DNA of 5,341 nucleotides from Bacillota bacterium (GCA_023484675.1 JAMDAP010000191.1:1-5341); one strand, 5' to 3'. Positions 1 through 5,341 are shown, counted from the first letter of the stretch. A program made the numbers and translations. The notes: a model not told the origin generated them from the letters alone.

Positions 1-168
1 CAGGTTGTTGTAATCGATGCAGCATTCCGTAGTGATGGTGAAACCGGGAGGCACCGGCAGGCCGATGTTGGTCATCTCTGCCAGGTTGGCGCCTTTCCCG
101 CCAAGAAGGCTTTTCATCTTGGCATTGCCTTCTTCAAAAAGGTAGACGTACTTCTTGCTCGTCGCCAT
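1..168 (-). CDS. ppdK: Pyruvate, phosphate dikinase, N-terminal fragment
   Basis: PPDK reversibly interconverts pyruvate, ATP and phosphate with phosphoenolpyruvate, AMP and pyrophosphate in the cytoplasm. Only the first 56 codons are present; the gene runs off the left edge (the family is usually about 870-900 residues). The peptide opens [14 protein letters not shown] and carries the hallmark [11 protein letters not shown] (residues 22-32), followed by [16 protein letters not shown], which is the start of the nucleotide-binding domain. The ATG at 166-168 is preceded by a strong AGGAGGA site, and the peptide begins exactly where the family begins. The gene lies 135 nt beyond the terminator of the recO operon on the same strand, so it probably has its own promoter. 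The family call is firm. PEP synthase shares the GGKGANL-type motif but has a different N-terminus. Confidence 0.95.
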   Translation of the reverse strand, partial: MATSKKYVYLFEEGNAKMKSLLGGKGANLAEMTNIGLPVPPGFTITTECCIDYNNL

Positions 169-174
169 AGCAAG

Positions 175-181
175 TCCTCCT
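175..181 (-). promoter_or_regulatory. Ribosome binding site of ppdK
   Basis: The minus strand reads AGGAGGA here, a near-perfect Shine-Dalgarno sequence, with 6 nt (CTTGCT) before the ATG at 168. It fixes the ppdK start and suggests strong translation. Confidence 0.85.
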
Positions 182-246
182 ATTGACAATTTTGATAACC
201 TTGATTTCAACTGACATTGATTCGCCTTATCTTGGCCGAATCCTTT

Positions 247-258
247 CCCCCGAAGGGG
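247..258 (-). repeat. Small UUCG-tetraloop hairpin upstream of ppdK
   Basis: On the minus strand the sequence is CCCC-TTCG-GGGG. As RNA this is a four-pair stem capped by a C(UUCG)G loop, an exceptionally stable tetraloop class. No T-run follows on either strand, so it is not a standard intrinsic terminator. If ppdK transcription starts upstream of it, it would lie in the 5' leader. A short palindrome like this can also arise by chance in GC-rich DNA. Confidence 0.45.
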
Positions 259-265
259 TGTACGG

Positions 266-299
266 CTTCTCCGGCCTATTCGCGGAACTATCGGAGAAG
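266..299. repeat. 8-bp inverted repeat with nested dyad
   Basis: CTTCTCCG (266-273) and CGGAGAAG (292-299) are perfect inverted copies separated by 18 nt. The spacer contains a smaller dyad, TTC-GCG-GAA (279-287), so a nested stem-loop is possible. It lies just beyond the terminator at 304-325 and upstream of ppdK. There is no T-tract after either arm. It could be a second, rho-assisted 3'-end structure, an RNA leader element, or a dyad operator; the sequence alone does not decide. Confidence 0.5.
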
Positions 300-303
300 T
301 AGG

Positions 304-325
304 AAAGACCCCTGGCGGGGTCTTT
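304..325 (-). terminator. Probable intrinsic terminator of the recO operon
   Basis: AAAGACCCC (304-312) and GGGGTCTTT (317-325) form a perfect nine-pair stem with the four-base loop TGGC. Read on the minus strand, the 3' arm ends in TCTTT followed by CCTACTT, a short and imperfect U-tract. The stem overlaps the stop codon of the DUF4342 gene (324-326), the last gene of the run. The position at the end of an operon and the strong stem support the call. The weak U-tract means termination may be incomplete. Confidence 0.7.
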
Positions 326-767
326 ACGTGCCGGCGTCGCCGGAGCCCGAATCGTCCTCATCAGGCTTGCCGACCCGCCACGGCGACCTTCCCGTTCGTT
401 CAATCTCAATGACAAAGGCCCCGGCCATGGCCGCCAGCACGCCCAGCAGGGCCAGTTCCGGCAGGACCACGGCTCCCAGAGCGCCCACCGTCACGGGGAT
501 CCCGAGCAAAACGCCCCGGTCGTTCTTGACGACCACGCGGCGCACGTTCCCATCGTGAACGGCCGCCTTGACCTTTTCCACCAGGTCCTGGGCCCCGACC
601 TCCAGACGCTCGAACCATTCCGAACCCGATCCCTTGCGTTTCCGATCCAGGTAGACCAGGGCCTCAACCACATCCCAACCGGAGGCCTCCAAGGCTTCCC
701 TGGCCTCGGCGGCCCCGGCGGAAGCCCTGGCCATCACGGCATCCAGCTTCTCCAAACGATCCTCCAC
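324..767 (-). CDS. DUF4342 protein with UBA-like N-terminal domain
   Basis: This 147-residue protein has no known biochemical function. Residues 1-42 resemble a UBA/TS-N helical domain, with the pattern [20 protein letters not shown] (21-40) typical of that fold. Residues about 55-122 match my recollection of the DUF4342 pattern: [20 protein letters not shown] (61-80), then a Gly/Val/Leu-rich stretch (about 90-120) that could form one membrane segment or a hydrophobic hairpin, ending in FVIEIE. The tail is short and acidic ([10 protein letters not shown]). Translation starts at GTG (765-767) behind GGAGGTG with 7-nt spacing. The gene follows recO by 21 nt and its stop lies inside the terminator stem, so it is the last gene of that operon. 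A regulatory or membrane-adaptor role is a guess; co-transcription with recO need not mean a repair function. Confidence 0.8.
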   Translation of the reverse strand: MEDRLEKLDAVMARASAGAAEAREALEASGWDVVEALVYLDRKRKGSGSEWFERLEVGAQDLVEKVKAAVHDGNVRRVVVKNDRGVLLGIPVTVGALGAVVLPELALLGVLAAMAGAFVIEIERTGRSPWRVGKPDEDDSGSGDAGT

Positions 768-774
768 GTCCGAA

Positions 775-781
775 CACCTCC
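775..781 (-). promoter_or_regulatory. Ribosome binding site of the DUF4342 gene
   Basis: The minus strand reads GGAGGTG, 7 nt before the GTG start at 767. This supports the non-ATG start and places the site within the 21-nt gap after the recO stop codon. Confidence 0.8.
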
Positions 782-788
782 GCTGGTA

Positions 789-1553
789 CTACGCGCCAAA
801 GGCGCGCTGGTCTCGCATCAGGTCCAGAAAGTCCAGGGACTTCAGCTTGCGCTCCAGCCGGTAGGCCAGGTAAAAGCGCAGGGCCTCGCTGATTTCTCGG
901 GCCATCTCCGGCTCCAGGCGCAGCAGGTGAACTCTGGTCAGGTCGCCGGTGAGGAGGTGGCGCATGGCTTCCACGGCCCCGCGGCTGATGACGGTGCCGG
1001 ACTCGTCCTCCCCCAGGCAGTTGCTGCAAAGCACCCCGCCGGCATTGGGACTGAAGCGCACACGCCCGCCGCTGAGGGGCCCGCCGCAGTTGACACAGGC
1101 TTCCAGACTGGGCCGGTAGCCCAGTTCCCCCAGCAGGCGCAGTTCGAAGGCGTGTACCACCGGCTCCGGCGGCACGCCCGCCGCCAACAGGTGCTGGCTG
1201 GTCAGCAGCAGGAGAAAAACCCCGGCATGGGGGTCGTGGTCCCGGACCAGTTCGTCAGTCAGCTCCGCCATATAGCTGGCGTAGGCCATCTGCGTCAGGT
1301 CTTCCCGGAGGTGGCCGAAGGATTCAAGGGCCTCTGCCTGGCTGACCGTGTCCAGGGATCGGCCGCGGAAGAGCAGCAGCCGGCAGTGGGTGAAGGGTTG
1401 CGAAACCCCCGCCAGTCGGTTGCGGGGACGCCTGGCCCCTCTGGCCACCGCCTGCACCTTGCCCTCGTCGCGGCAGAGCAGAGTCAGGATCTTGTCTGCC
1501 TCCGAGAAGTCCCGGACGCGGAGCACCAGCGCCTCCGGCTTGTAAAGCGACAC
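789..1553 (-). CDS. recO: DNA repair protein RecO
   Basis: RecO is a recombination mediator that works with RecR, in the RecF pathway, to load RecA onto SSB-coated single-stranded DNA and to anneal strands. The 254 residues match the usual family length. The N-terminal OB fold begins with the characteristic MSLYKPEALVLRVRDFSEAD and includes the basic motif ARGARRPRNRL (38-48). The C-terminal helical region carries an intact zinc-finger set, CVNC (Cys153, Cys156) and CSNC (Cys176, Cys179). The start is a GTG (1551-1553) only 3 nt after the deoC stop, with no clear Shine-Dalgarno of its own, so translation is probably coupled to deoC. The stop is TAG. The start fits the family N-terminus exactly. 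recO near era is a common arrangement in Bacillota. Confidence 0.96.
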   Translation of the reverse strand: MSLYKPEALVLRVRDFSEADKILTLLCRDEGKVQAVARGARRPRNRLAGVSQPFTHCRLLLFRGRSLDTVSQAEALESFGHLREDLTQMAYASYMAELTDELVRDHDPHAGVFLLLLTSQHLLAAGVPPEPVVHAFELRLLGELGYRPSLEACVNCGGPLSGGRVRFSPNAGGVLCSNCLGEDESGTVISRGAVEAMRHLLTGDLTRVHLLRLEPEMAREISEALRFYLAYRLERKLKSLDFLDLMRDQRAFGA

Positions 1554-1556
1554 AGC

Positions 1557-2228
1557 TCAGTCCGCCAGGCCGGCCGCGATGGCGACGCCGGCACTGGTGC
1601 CGAGACGGCTGGCTCCCGCCTCCACCATGGCCAGAGCATCCGCCGTAGAGCGCATGCCGCCGGCGGCCTTGACGCCCATCTCCGGCCCAACCGCCTGCCG
1701 CATCAGGCGCACATCCTCCACCGTGGCGCCGCCAGTGCCGAAGCCGGTGGAGGTCTTCACAAAATCGGCCCCCGCTTGTTTGGCCAGGCGGCAGGCGGTT
1801 CGTTTCTCGTCATCGGTCAGGTAGCAGGTCTCGATAATTACCTTGACCAGGGCCTTGCCCCCGGCGGCCCGAGCCTCGTTCACCACGGCCCGGATGTCCC
1901 GCTCCACCAGGTCAGGGTCACCACCCTTCAAGGCCCCGATGTTGATCACCATGTCCAACTCCGACGCGCCTTGCTGCAGGGCAAGCCTGGCTTCGGCCGC
2001 CTTGATCTCAGGCTGGTTGGCCCCCAGGGGAAAGCCAACCACCGTGGCTACAGCCACGCCGTTTCCCTGCAAGGCCTTGACCGCTCGCGGCACATACGCG
2101 GGGTTGACGCACACGGCTCCGAACCCGTTGTCCCTCGCCTCCTGGCAGAGGCGGTCAATCTCCTCCGGTTTGGCGGTCGCCTTCAAGAGGGTATGGTCGA
2201 TCATGCGGGCGATCTGGTCTCTGGTCAC
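1557..2228 (-). CDS. deoC: Deoxyribose-phosphate aldolase
   Basis: DeoC is a class I aldolase that splits 2-deoxy-D-ribose 5-phosphate into glyceraldehyde 3-phosphate and acetaldehyde during deoxynucleoside catabolism. From the start chosen here it is 223 residues, a normal size. Visible motifs are IDHTLLKA near the N-terminus, ASVCVNP-like [17 protein letters not shown], the ELDMVINIG segment with the catalytic Asp, [18 protein letters not shown] with the Schiff-base Lys (residue 158), and VKAAGG with the second active-site Lys (residue 187). All key residues are present, so it should be active. The frame also opens at a GTG three codons upstream (2235-2237), but CAGGAG ends only 1 nt before that codon. 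The GTG at 2226-2228 has 10-nt spacing and is the better start. It follows the radical SAM gene by 36 nt and recO by 3 nt. Confidence 0.95.
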   Translation of the reverse strand: MTRDQIARMIDHTLLKATAKPEEIDRLCQEARDNGFGAVCVNPAYVPRAVKALQGNGVAVATVVGFPLGANQPEIKAAEARLALQQGASELDMVINIGALKGGDPDLVERDIRAVVNEARAAGGKALVKVIIETCYLTDDEKRTACRLAKQAGADFVKTSTGFGTGGATVEDVRLMRQAVGPEMGVKAAGGMRSTADALAMVEAGASRLGTSAGVAIAAGLAD

Positions 2229-2238
2229 GCCTAACACG

Positions 2239-2244
2239 CTCCTG
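2239..2244 (-). promoter_or_regulatory. Ribosome binding site that decides the deoC start
   Basis: The minus strand reads CAGGAG. It lies 10 nt before the GTG at 2226-2228 but only 1 nt before the upstream in-frame GTG at 2235-2237. Normal spacing favours the shorter protein starting V(M)[15 protein letters not shown]. Confidence 0.65.
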
Positions 2245-2264
2245 ACGGAAGTGTTGAAACCAGC

Positions 2265-3491
2265 TTAGGGCTCAAAAGCGCAGGCGGGGTCGGTCTCCAG
2301 GTAGTCACCGGTGAGGGCGTAGGCGCGGCCGCGGTGGCCGCCGCAGACGATTTTGAATTCGCAGCGGCCGCACTTGCCCTTGAGAAGGTCGGGGTTGCGC
2401 AACTCCCTGAAGAGGGGGGCATTGCGGTAGATGTCCACCAGGCTCTGGTCCCGAACGTTGCCGGCGGAAATGGGCAGAAAGCCGCTGGGCATGACCTCGC
2501 CGATGTGCGAGATGAAGACGAAGCCGTTGCCGTCGTTGACGCCCTTGACCGGGCGATTGAGGCCGTCCTTGTACTGGTAGCCGGCGCCGGCCACGGTCAC
2601 AGGCATCTCGTGACCGTGGGGCAGGGACATCCCCTCCGCCCCCGCCGCCTTGGGCAGGGCGGCCTCTCCCGCCTGAGCCTCCCGCTCGCGCTGGATGACC
2701 ACTCTCCGGTACATCTGGGCGGCGGTGGACTTGATGTCGAAGGGCTCCTTCCTGGACAGCTCGTAGAGCCAGTTGAAGACCTGCTCATGCTGCTCCGGAG
2801 TGATCATGTCCTCGGCGTTGCCGCGACCCGTGGGCACCAGGAAGAACAGGCTCCACTGCACGGCTCCGGAATTCCGCACCAGTTCCAACATGCGGGGCAG
2901 GTCGTCCAGGTTGTAACGCGAGATGGTGGTGTTGATCTGGAAGGACAGGTCCACCGCACGGATGTCGCGGATGATCTCCATGGTGCGGTCGAAGGTACCG
3001 GGGATCTTGCGGAAGGCGTCGTGGATCTCGGCGGTGGAACCGTCCAGGCTAACCGCCAGCCGCAGCACCCCCGCCTCCTTGACCTGACGCAGTCGTTCTT
3101 TCGTCACCAGCTTGGTGGCGCTTGGGGTGAGGGACGTGCGCAGGCCCTTGGAAACGGCGTAGCGGATGATGTCCGGCAAGTCCTTGCGCATCATCGGATC
3201 GCCACCGGTGATGACGAAGACGGGATCGCCAAAGCTCTTGATCTGGTCGATGAGCTTGTAGCCCTCTTCCAGGGTCAGCTCCAACGGGTGACGCCGGGGT
3301 TGCGCCTCCGCCCGGCAGTGCTTGCAGGCCAGGGCACAGGCGCGGGTAACCTCCCACACCACGGTGAAGGGCGCCTTGTCGAAGTCCACCTCGGCCAGGT
3401 GGGCACTGTGCATGCGCCGCTCCGCCGCAGCCCTTGCCGACATGCCGGGATGAACTGCCACGTGGCCGCCTCGAAAATCCTGCTCGCTCAC
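2265..3491 (-). CDS. Radical SAM/SPASM domain protein of unknown substrate
   Basis: This 408-residue enzyme uses a [4Fe-4S] cluster to cleave S-adenosylmethionine and start radical chemistry. The radical SAM motif is CALACKHC (Cys52, Cys56, Cys59), preceded by FTVVWEVTRA. GGDP (96-99) is the SAM-binding 'GGE-like' motif, and SLDG follows further on. The C-terminal SPASM region keeps Cys374, Cys377, Cys383 and Cys404, with CGGHRGRAYALTGDY between the last two. The Cys of the usual GX4C motif is replaced by Ser (GEVMPS, Ser336), so one auxiliary cluster is likely rather than two. The sequence style resembles the uncharacterised TIGR04053 group and, more distantly, the haem-pathway AhbD/NirJ proteins; I recall this pattern and have not searched it. 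The frame opens at an ATG at 3515, but GGAGGT lies inside that extension, 6 nt before the GTG at 3489-3491, which is chosen. No precursor peptide gene is visible beside it. It heads the run with deoC, recO and DUF4342. Confidence 0.88.
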   Translation of the reverse strand: MSEQDFRGGHVAVHPGMSARAAAERRMHSAHLAEVDFDKAPFTVVWEVTRACALACKHCRAEAQPRRHPLELTLEEGYKLIDQIKSFGDPVFVITGGDPMMRKDLPDIIRYAVSKGLRTSLTPSATKLVTKERLRQVKEAGVLRLAVSLDGSTAEIHDAFRKIPGTFDRTMEIIRDIRAVDLSFQINTTISRYNLDDLPRMLELVRNSGAVQWSLFFLVPTGRGNAEDMITPEQHEQVFNWLYELSRKEPFDIKSTAAQMYRRVVIQREREAQAGEAALPKAAGAEGMSLPHGHEMPVTVAGAGYQYKDGLNRPVKGVNDGNGFVFISHIGEVMPSGFLPISAGNVRDQSLVDIYRNAPLFRELRNPDLLKGKCGRCEFKIVCGGHRGRAYALTGDYLETDPACAFEP

Positions 3492-3497
3492 GGCCCT

Positions 3498-3503
3498 ACC
3501 TCC
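3498..3503 (-). promoter_or_regulatory. Ribosome binding site that decides the radical SAM start
   Basis: The minus strand reads GGAGGT, 6 nt before the GTG at 3489-3491. The longer reading frame from the ATG at 3513-3515 would place this site inside codons 5-6 and has no comparable site of its own, so the GTG start is preferred. Confidence 0.8.
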
Positions 3504-3622
3504 ATTGGTGTACATGGTCTTGTTGGCACCATTTGTTATTCTGTTAACACCCGGCAGTTCCCTGCTGCCCTGGCCGCAGGAACGGACTGGACGATGCCGA
3601 ATTCTTATGTCACCCTTGCGTT
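3504..3622. promoter_or_regulatory. Divergent promoter region (radical SAM gene / lipoprotein gene)
   Basis: This stretch lies between the ribosome binding sites of two divergently transcribed genes, so it must hold the promoter for the plus-strand lipoprotein gene and probably one for the radical SAM operon. An AT-richer patch (about 3513-3550) contains the 8-bp palindrome TGTTAACA (3542-3549) and three TTGTT/CTGTT repeats (3520, 3533, 3541). On the plus strand TTGGCA (3523-3528) is a good -35-like hexamer but lacks a -10 at 16-18 nt. I cannot name exact promoter hexamers on either strand; the call rests on gene orientation and composition. Confidence 0.45.
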
Positions 3623-3629
3623 GAGGTGA
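3623..3629 (+). promoter_or_regulatory. Ribosome binding site that decides the lipoprotein start
   Basis: GAGGTGA lies 5 nt before the TTG at 3635-3637. The frame also opens at a GTG (3626-3628), but that codon is part of this very site and has no upstream site, so TTG is the better start. The TTG start also gives a clean lipoprotein signal peptide, MKRVVVFVAALFLLSGC. Confidence 0.65.
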
Positions 3630-3634
3630 AATAT

Positions 3635-5056
3635 TTGAAGCGCGTCGTCGTCTTCGTAGCTGCTCTCTTCCTTCTCTCCGGCTGCTCCCTTCCCCTGGGA
3701 AAGGTCGGCACCACGGCGGGTCGACCCATCGCCGCTGCGCCTACCCCTGCTCCCGGTGGGCCTGCCGCACCTTCGGGAGCAACCGGCTCCACGCCCAGTG
3801 CGCCCGCTGAACCCGCAACTCGGAAGCCGCTGACGCCCCCCCTGGTGAAGGGCCTCTACATGACCGGCTACATCGCCGGCGGGGACAAGTCCTTCCATAT
3901 CCTGCTCAATTACATGAAGGCCAGCGGCCTGAACGCCGTGGTCATCGACGTCAAAGACGACGACGGCTTGGTCACCTTCGCCGTCGGCGGGCCCGAAGTG
4001 AAGGAGTCCGGCGCCAACCGCTTCATCAAGGTGCCCGACATGCCCGGCCGTATTAAGGAACTGCATGACAACGGCATCTACGCCATCGGCCGCATCGTCA
4101 CCTTTGTCGATCCGGTGATGGCCAAGTGGCATCCGGACTGGGCCATCCAGGACGGCGGCAAGGTCTATTACGACCGGCGCCACCTCTCCTGGGGCAACCC
4201 CTACAAGAAAGAAGTCTGGACGTACAGCGTCGACATCGCCAAAGCGGCCGTAGCTGCCGGTTTTGATGAGATCCAGTTCGACTACGTCCGTTTTCCGGAA
4301 AAGCACATCCAGGGCCTCAACTACGGCGTTGGCCGCGACCAGCGGGTGAACACCATCTCCGGCTTCCTCAAGTACGCCGTGGACGAGCTGCACCCGCTCG
4401 GGGTGCGCGTCTCCGCCGATGTCTTCGGCCTGACCACCACGGTGGCCGACGACATGATGATCGGCCAGGAGTACCGGCCCGTGGCGGAGACCGTCGACTA
4501 CATCTCGCCCATGGTCTATCCCAGCCACTACAACGCCGGCCTCTTCGGTCTGAAGAACCCAAACGCTTCGCCCTATGAGACCGTTTACCAGTCCATGCTC
4601 AGGGGCCTGGAGAAGGCGGACGGCCTGGACATCTCGAAGCATCGGCCCTGGATCCAGGACTTCTCCCTCTACGGCGTGAAGTACGGTAAGGCGGAGATCG
4701 AGGCCCAGATCAAGGCTCTGGCCAACGCCGGCGTTCGCCAGTTCATCCTCTGGGATCCCAGCAACAAGTACACCCGCGGCGTCGACTACAACCTGATCGA
4801 CACCACGCCGGAACTGCCGAGACCCAAGCCGGAGCCGAAGCAGGGCGAAGGGACCAGTTCGGGAAAGTTACGCGTCGCCACCACGGTAGCCAATCTGCCG
4901 CAGCAGGTCTTCCCGGTCACGCCAGTCCTTCTTGACCTTCACCCAAAGGTCCAGGTAGAGGCGCGAACCGAGCAACGCTTCCGCCTCCTCCCGGCTGAGG
5001 CGGCCGACTTCCTTCAGCATTTGGCCTCCTTCGCCGATGAGGATGCCCCGTTGTGA
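3635..5056 (+). CDS. Lipoprotein, putative glycoside hydrolase (DUF4015-type TIM barrel)
   Basis: From the TTG start the protein has 473 residues. A lipoprotein signal peptide (basic KR, hydrophobic VVVFVAALFLL, lipobox LSGC with Cys17) predicts export and membrane anchoring. Residues about 30-65 form a Pro/Ala/Gly-rich tether. The domain spans about 70-380 and matches the DUF4015 putative glycoside hydrolase pattern: VKGLYMTGY, NAVVIDVKDDDG, GIYAIGRIVTF, DEIQFDYVRFP (catalytic-strand region, about 211-221), VSADVFGL, ISPMVYPSHY (290-299) and FILWDPSN (370-377). A role on cell-wall or extracellular polysaccharide is inferred; the substrate is unknown. After the barrel comes a Pro/Lys/Glu-rich stretch, and from residue 412 on the frame runs antisense through the 3' end of era for 62 residues with no recognisable homology. 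Those residues may be a genuine tail, or an upstream indel may have removed an earlier stop. The gene points opposite to all its neighbours. Confidence 0.87.
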   Translation: MKRVVVFVAALFLLSGCSLPLGKVGTTAGRPIAAAPTPAPGGPAAPSGATGSTPSAPAEPATRKPLTPPLVKGLYMTGYIAGGDKSFHILLNYMKASGLNAVVIDVKDDDGLVTFAVGGPEVKESGANRFIKVPDMPGRIKELHDNGIYAIGRIVTFVDPVMAKWHPDWAIQDGGKVYYDRRHLSWGNPYKKEVWTYSVDIAKAAVAAGFDEIQFDYVRFPEKHIQGLNYGVGRDQRVNTISGFLKYAVDELHPLGVRVSADVFGLTTTVADDMMIGQEYRPVAETVDYISPMVYPSHYNAGLFGLKNPNASPYETVYQSMLRGLEKADGLDISKHRPWIQDFSLYGVKYGKAEIEAQIKALANAGVRQFILWDPSNKYTRGVDYNLIDTTPELPRPKPEPKQGEGTSSGKLRVATTVANLPQQVFPVTPVLLDLHPKVQVEARTEQRFRLLPAEAADFLQHLASFADEDAPL

Positions 5057-5341
5057 ATCCCGTTCGACAAAAATGTTGGCCTTAACATAAACCAGGCCGT
5101 CGGGACGGTCCTTCATCTCTTCCACCACCACCGCCACGGAGTGGGGCACTTCGTCGCGGGTGAGCTGGAGAATCTTTTCCCGGATCAGCTCACCCACGAG
5201 TTGTGCCTCGGGCTGGTCGCTCACCGTGTCTTCGGGGTAGTACTGGGGCCCCTCCGGTAGGCGGGGACGAATGACGCCCATGAGGGTGTCCAGGTTCGCG
5301 CCGGTGAGGGCGGAGACCGGCACGACCTCAGCGAAGTCGTG
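4868..5341 (-). CDS. era: GTPase Era, C-terminal fragment
   Basis: Era is an essential GTPase that binds the 3' end of 16S rRNA and helps assemble the small ribosomal subunit. The window holds the last 157 residues; the P-loop and most of the GTPase domain (about 140 residues) lie beyond the right edge. Visible are the end of the G domain with the G5-type motif VPVSALTGANLDTL, the linker signature YYPEDTVSDQPE, and the KH domain with the GXXG loop in LIGEGGQMLKEVG (fragment residues 101-113). The protein ends with LDLWVKVKKDWRD and LLRQIGY, close to the usual Era C-terminus. The stop is TAA (4868-4870). The last 189 bp overlap the plus-strand lipoprotein reading frame tail to tail. No intrinsic terminator is seen directly downstream. 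Confidence 0.96.
   Translation of the reverse strand, partial: HDFAEVVPVSALTGANLDTLMGVIRPRLPEGPQYYPEDTVSDQPEAQLVGELIREKILQLTRDEVPHSVAVVVEEMKDRPDGLVYVKANIFVERDSQRGILIGEGGQMLKEVGRLSREEAEALLGSRLYLDLWVKVKKDWRDREDLLRQIGYRGGDA

Larger units (their letters stand above)
169..303 (-). other. Leader/intergenic region upstream of ppdK
   Basis: These 135 nt separate the recO-operon terminator from ppdK. The half next to ppdK (about 181-232) is clearly more AT-rich than the rest of the window. It carries several TCAA/ATCAA motifs on the minus strand, including the small dyad TTGAAATCAA (201-210). Possible -10-like hexamers on the minus strand are TATCAA (192-197) and GATAAG (226-231), but neither has a convincing -35 at 16-18 nt, so no promoter is called. 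The distal half holds two small hairpins, listed separately. The region very likely contains the ppdK promoter, judged from position and base composition only. Confidence 0.4.

Noticed and set aside
183..188. Perfect TTGACA on the plus strand as a -35 box
   Set aside because: At 17-nt spacing the -10 position reads TTCAAC, and no plus-strand gene lies downstream; it is probably chance within the AT-rich ppdK leader.
555..2234. Long plus-strand open frame (559 codons) antisense to DUF4342, recO and deoC
   Set aside because: It has no recognisable family, is rich in His, Gln and Gly as antisense GC-rich frames are, and spans three convincing genes on the other strand. It is a shadow.
3553..3569. 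Small hairpin GGCAG / CTGCC in the divergent region
   Set aside because: A five-pair stem with a 7-nt loop and no T-tract is easily found by chance in GC-rich sequence.
2334..3629. Plus-strand open frame (431 codons) antisense to the radical SAM gene
   Set aside because: The opposite strand encodes an intact radical SAM/SPASM protein with all core motifs; the frame has no motif of its own.
3491..3640. Possible small precursor-peptide gene for the radical SAM enzyme
   Set aside because: I found no short frame with a ribosome binding site and a plausible Cys- or Gly-rich core here, and none in the 36-nt gap before deoC.
3605..4642. Minus-strand open frame (345 codons) antisense to the lipoprotein gene
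   Set aside because: The plus strand has a signal peptide, lipobox and DUF4015-type motifs; the antisense frame has a His/Asp/Val-rich shadow composition and no domain.
4808..4863. Imperfect inverted repeat CCGGAACTG / CAGTTCGGG as a terminator between the convergent genes
   Set aside because: Eight of nine bases pair, but the loop is 38 nt and no T-tract follows on either strand, so it is not supported as an intrinsic terminator.

Overview
The window is a GC-rich bacterial chromosomal segment (roughly low to mid 60s percent GC by eye). It uses GTG or TTG starts heavily and has strong AGGAGG-type ribosome binding sites. The era/recO neighbourhood, the RecO-DUF4342 pair and a ppdK gene downstream suggest a thermophilic or anaerobic deep-branching member of the Bacillota (Moorella-, Symbiobacterium- or Limnochorda-like). 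That placement is inferred from gene content and style, not from a marker that settles it.

Layout on the minus strand, read from the right edge leftward: the C-terminal half of Era (4868-5341, cut by the edge); a radical SAM/SPASM protein (2265-3491); deoxyribose-phosphate aldolase DeoC (1557-2228); recombination mediator RecO (789-1553); a small DUF4342-type protein with a UBA-like N-terminus (324-767); a hairpin terminator overlapping that gene's stop codon (304-325); a 135-nt leader with two further small hairpins; and the first 56 codons of pyruvate, phosphate dikinase (1-168, cut by the edge). The four genes from the radical SAM gene to DUF4342 are spaced by 36, 3 and 21 nt, so they look like one operon closed by the terminator.

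The one plus-strand gene (3635-5056) lies between era and the radical SAM gene. It encodes a probable lipoprotein: signal peptide, lipobox Cys17, a Pro/Ala-rich tether, and a DUF4015-type putative glycoside hydrolase TIM barrel. Its reading frame stays open for 189 bp into the antisense of era. It diverges from the radical SAM gene across a 143-nt region between start codons.

Most of the content is housekeeping: ribosome assembly (Era), recombinational repair (RecO), deoxynucleoside salvage (DeoC) and the pyruvate/PEP node (PPDK). The less understood parts are the radical SAM/SPASM protein of unknown substrate with a reduced set of auxiliary-cluster cysteines, the DUF4342 protein, and the inverted lipoprotein gene splitting the era-recO neighbourhood. 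I see no mobile element, CRISPR array, tRNA or rRNA, and no convincing multi-gene new system.
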